Assembly (NCBI RefSeq): GCF_947072475.1
Contig: NZ_CAMTIA010000021.1
Span: 1 to 50,130, forward strand
DNA from: an uncultured Deefgea sp.
GTDB taxonomy: Bacteria; Pseudomonadota; Gammaproteobacteria; Burkholderiales; Chitinibacteraceae
Direction of reading: 5' to 3'
DNA length: 50,130 nucleotides
Positions 50,054 to 50,130 of the stretch are shown here, in pieces. The position numbers were made by a program, and so were the translations under genes. Below the pieces are notes generated by a model. The model saw only the letters and a list, made by a program, of their open reading frames with translations, ran no database searches and was not told where the DNA came from. Every line of letters starts with the position of its first letter. Positions within the stretch are counted from its first letter, which is position 1.

Positions 50054-50130
50054 TTGTTCAGATGAGGTGTTGATGGTGGTTAAAGCATCGCGGCATTCCC
50101 TCTCCCTTGATGGGAGAGGGCTAGGGTGAG
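50054..50130. repeat. Start of a third element with an (A/T)TGTTCAG end; contains a CCCTCTCCC hairpin
   Basis: The left end matches the MITE-like elements for about 20 bp, then diverges. CCCTCTCCC (50098-50106), loop of 5, GGGAGAGGG (50112-50120) is a perfect hairpin of a type common between proteobacterial genes. The window ends inside the element. Confidence 0.5.

Noticed and set aside
50098-50120. CCCTCTCCC/GGGAGAGGG hairpin as a CRISPR-like or att site
   Set aside because: It is a single copy in the window and of a common intergenic repeat type; there are no spacers or integrase.

Overview
The window looks like chromosomal DNA of a betaproteobacterium, most plausibly of the Neisseriales / Chitinibacteraceae type. 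That is inferred from recognised gene content and gene order (gshA-gshB-EIIA-HPr-PtsI, a tol-pal block beside ruvAB, a fimT-pilV-pilW-pilX-pilE pilin cluster), not from a database search. I see no rRNA, tRNA, CRISPR array, prophage or complete insertion sequence.

Layout. 1-594 is the 3' end of an AT-rich gene with a TOPRIM-like domain, probably an OLD-family nuclease and probably acquired. 595-4532 is a repeat-rich accessory stretch in which intergenic repeat modules alternate with a DUF1428 gene, a Spo0M-like gene plus a small downstream gene, and a secreted cupin. 4533-8852 holds a CDF metal exporter, an orphan small gene, a ferric-reductase-like membrane flavoprotein, a structured intergenic region ending in a strong unassigned terminator, and corA. 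9333-21444 is ordinary single-gene chromosome: an RlmI-like methyltransferase, a flavoprotein with a strange repetitive basic tail, a c-di-GMP phosphodiesterase, a BCCT transporter, slyX, YgiQ, a periplasmic beta-carbonic anhydrase and an O-methyltransferase. 21659-28143 (minus strand) is a glutathione and PTS block: gshA, an SMR exporter, gshB, apbE, then EIIA(Man), HPr and enzyme I. A LysR regulator faces a six-gene type IV pilus cluster read as pilY1-fimT-pilV-pilW-pilX-pilE. Next come a split ThrE-type exporter (yjjP-yjjB) with a DUF2845 gene, then mtnN, clcA-queC, queE, cpoB, pal, tolB, tolA, tolR, tolQ, ruvB, ruvA, a PAP2 phosphatase and a CopD-like membrane protein.

How genes work together. 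TolQ-TolR-TolA-TolB-Pal-CpoB form one envelope machine. GshA and GshB make glutathione in two steps. EIIA, HPr and enzyme I form a phosphorelay without a sugar permease here. QueE and QueC are two steps of preQ0 synthesis. The minor pilins and PilY1 prime type IV pili.

The most interesting content is non-coding. A palindromic repeat of exactly 51 bp (ends TAGGTAT ... ATACCCA) occurs at least 11 times, often flush against stop or start codons. In one case it abuts a start codon and seems to supply the ribosome binding site. In three places it is followed, after exactly 13 nt, by a second element that starts with (A/T)TGTTCAG. Two full copies of that second element have perfect 11-bp terminal inverted repeats and carry a 13-bp hairpin whose arms covary with those of two copies elsewhere. 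Several other short palindromic families are interleaved with these.
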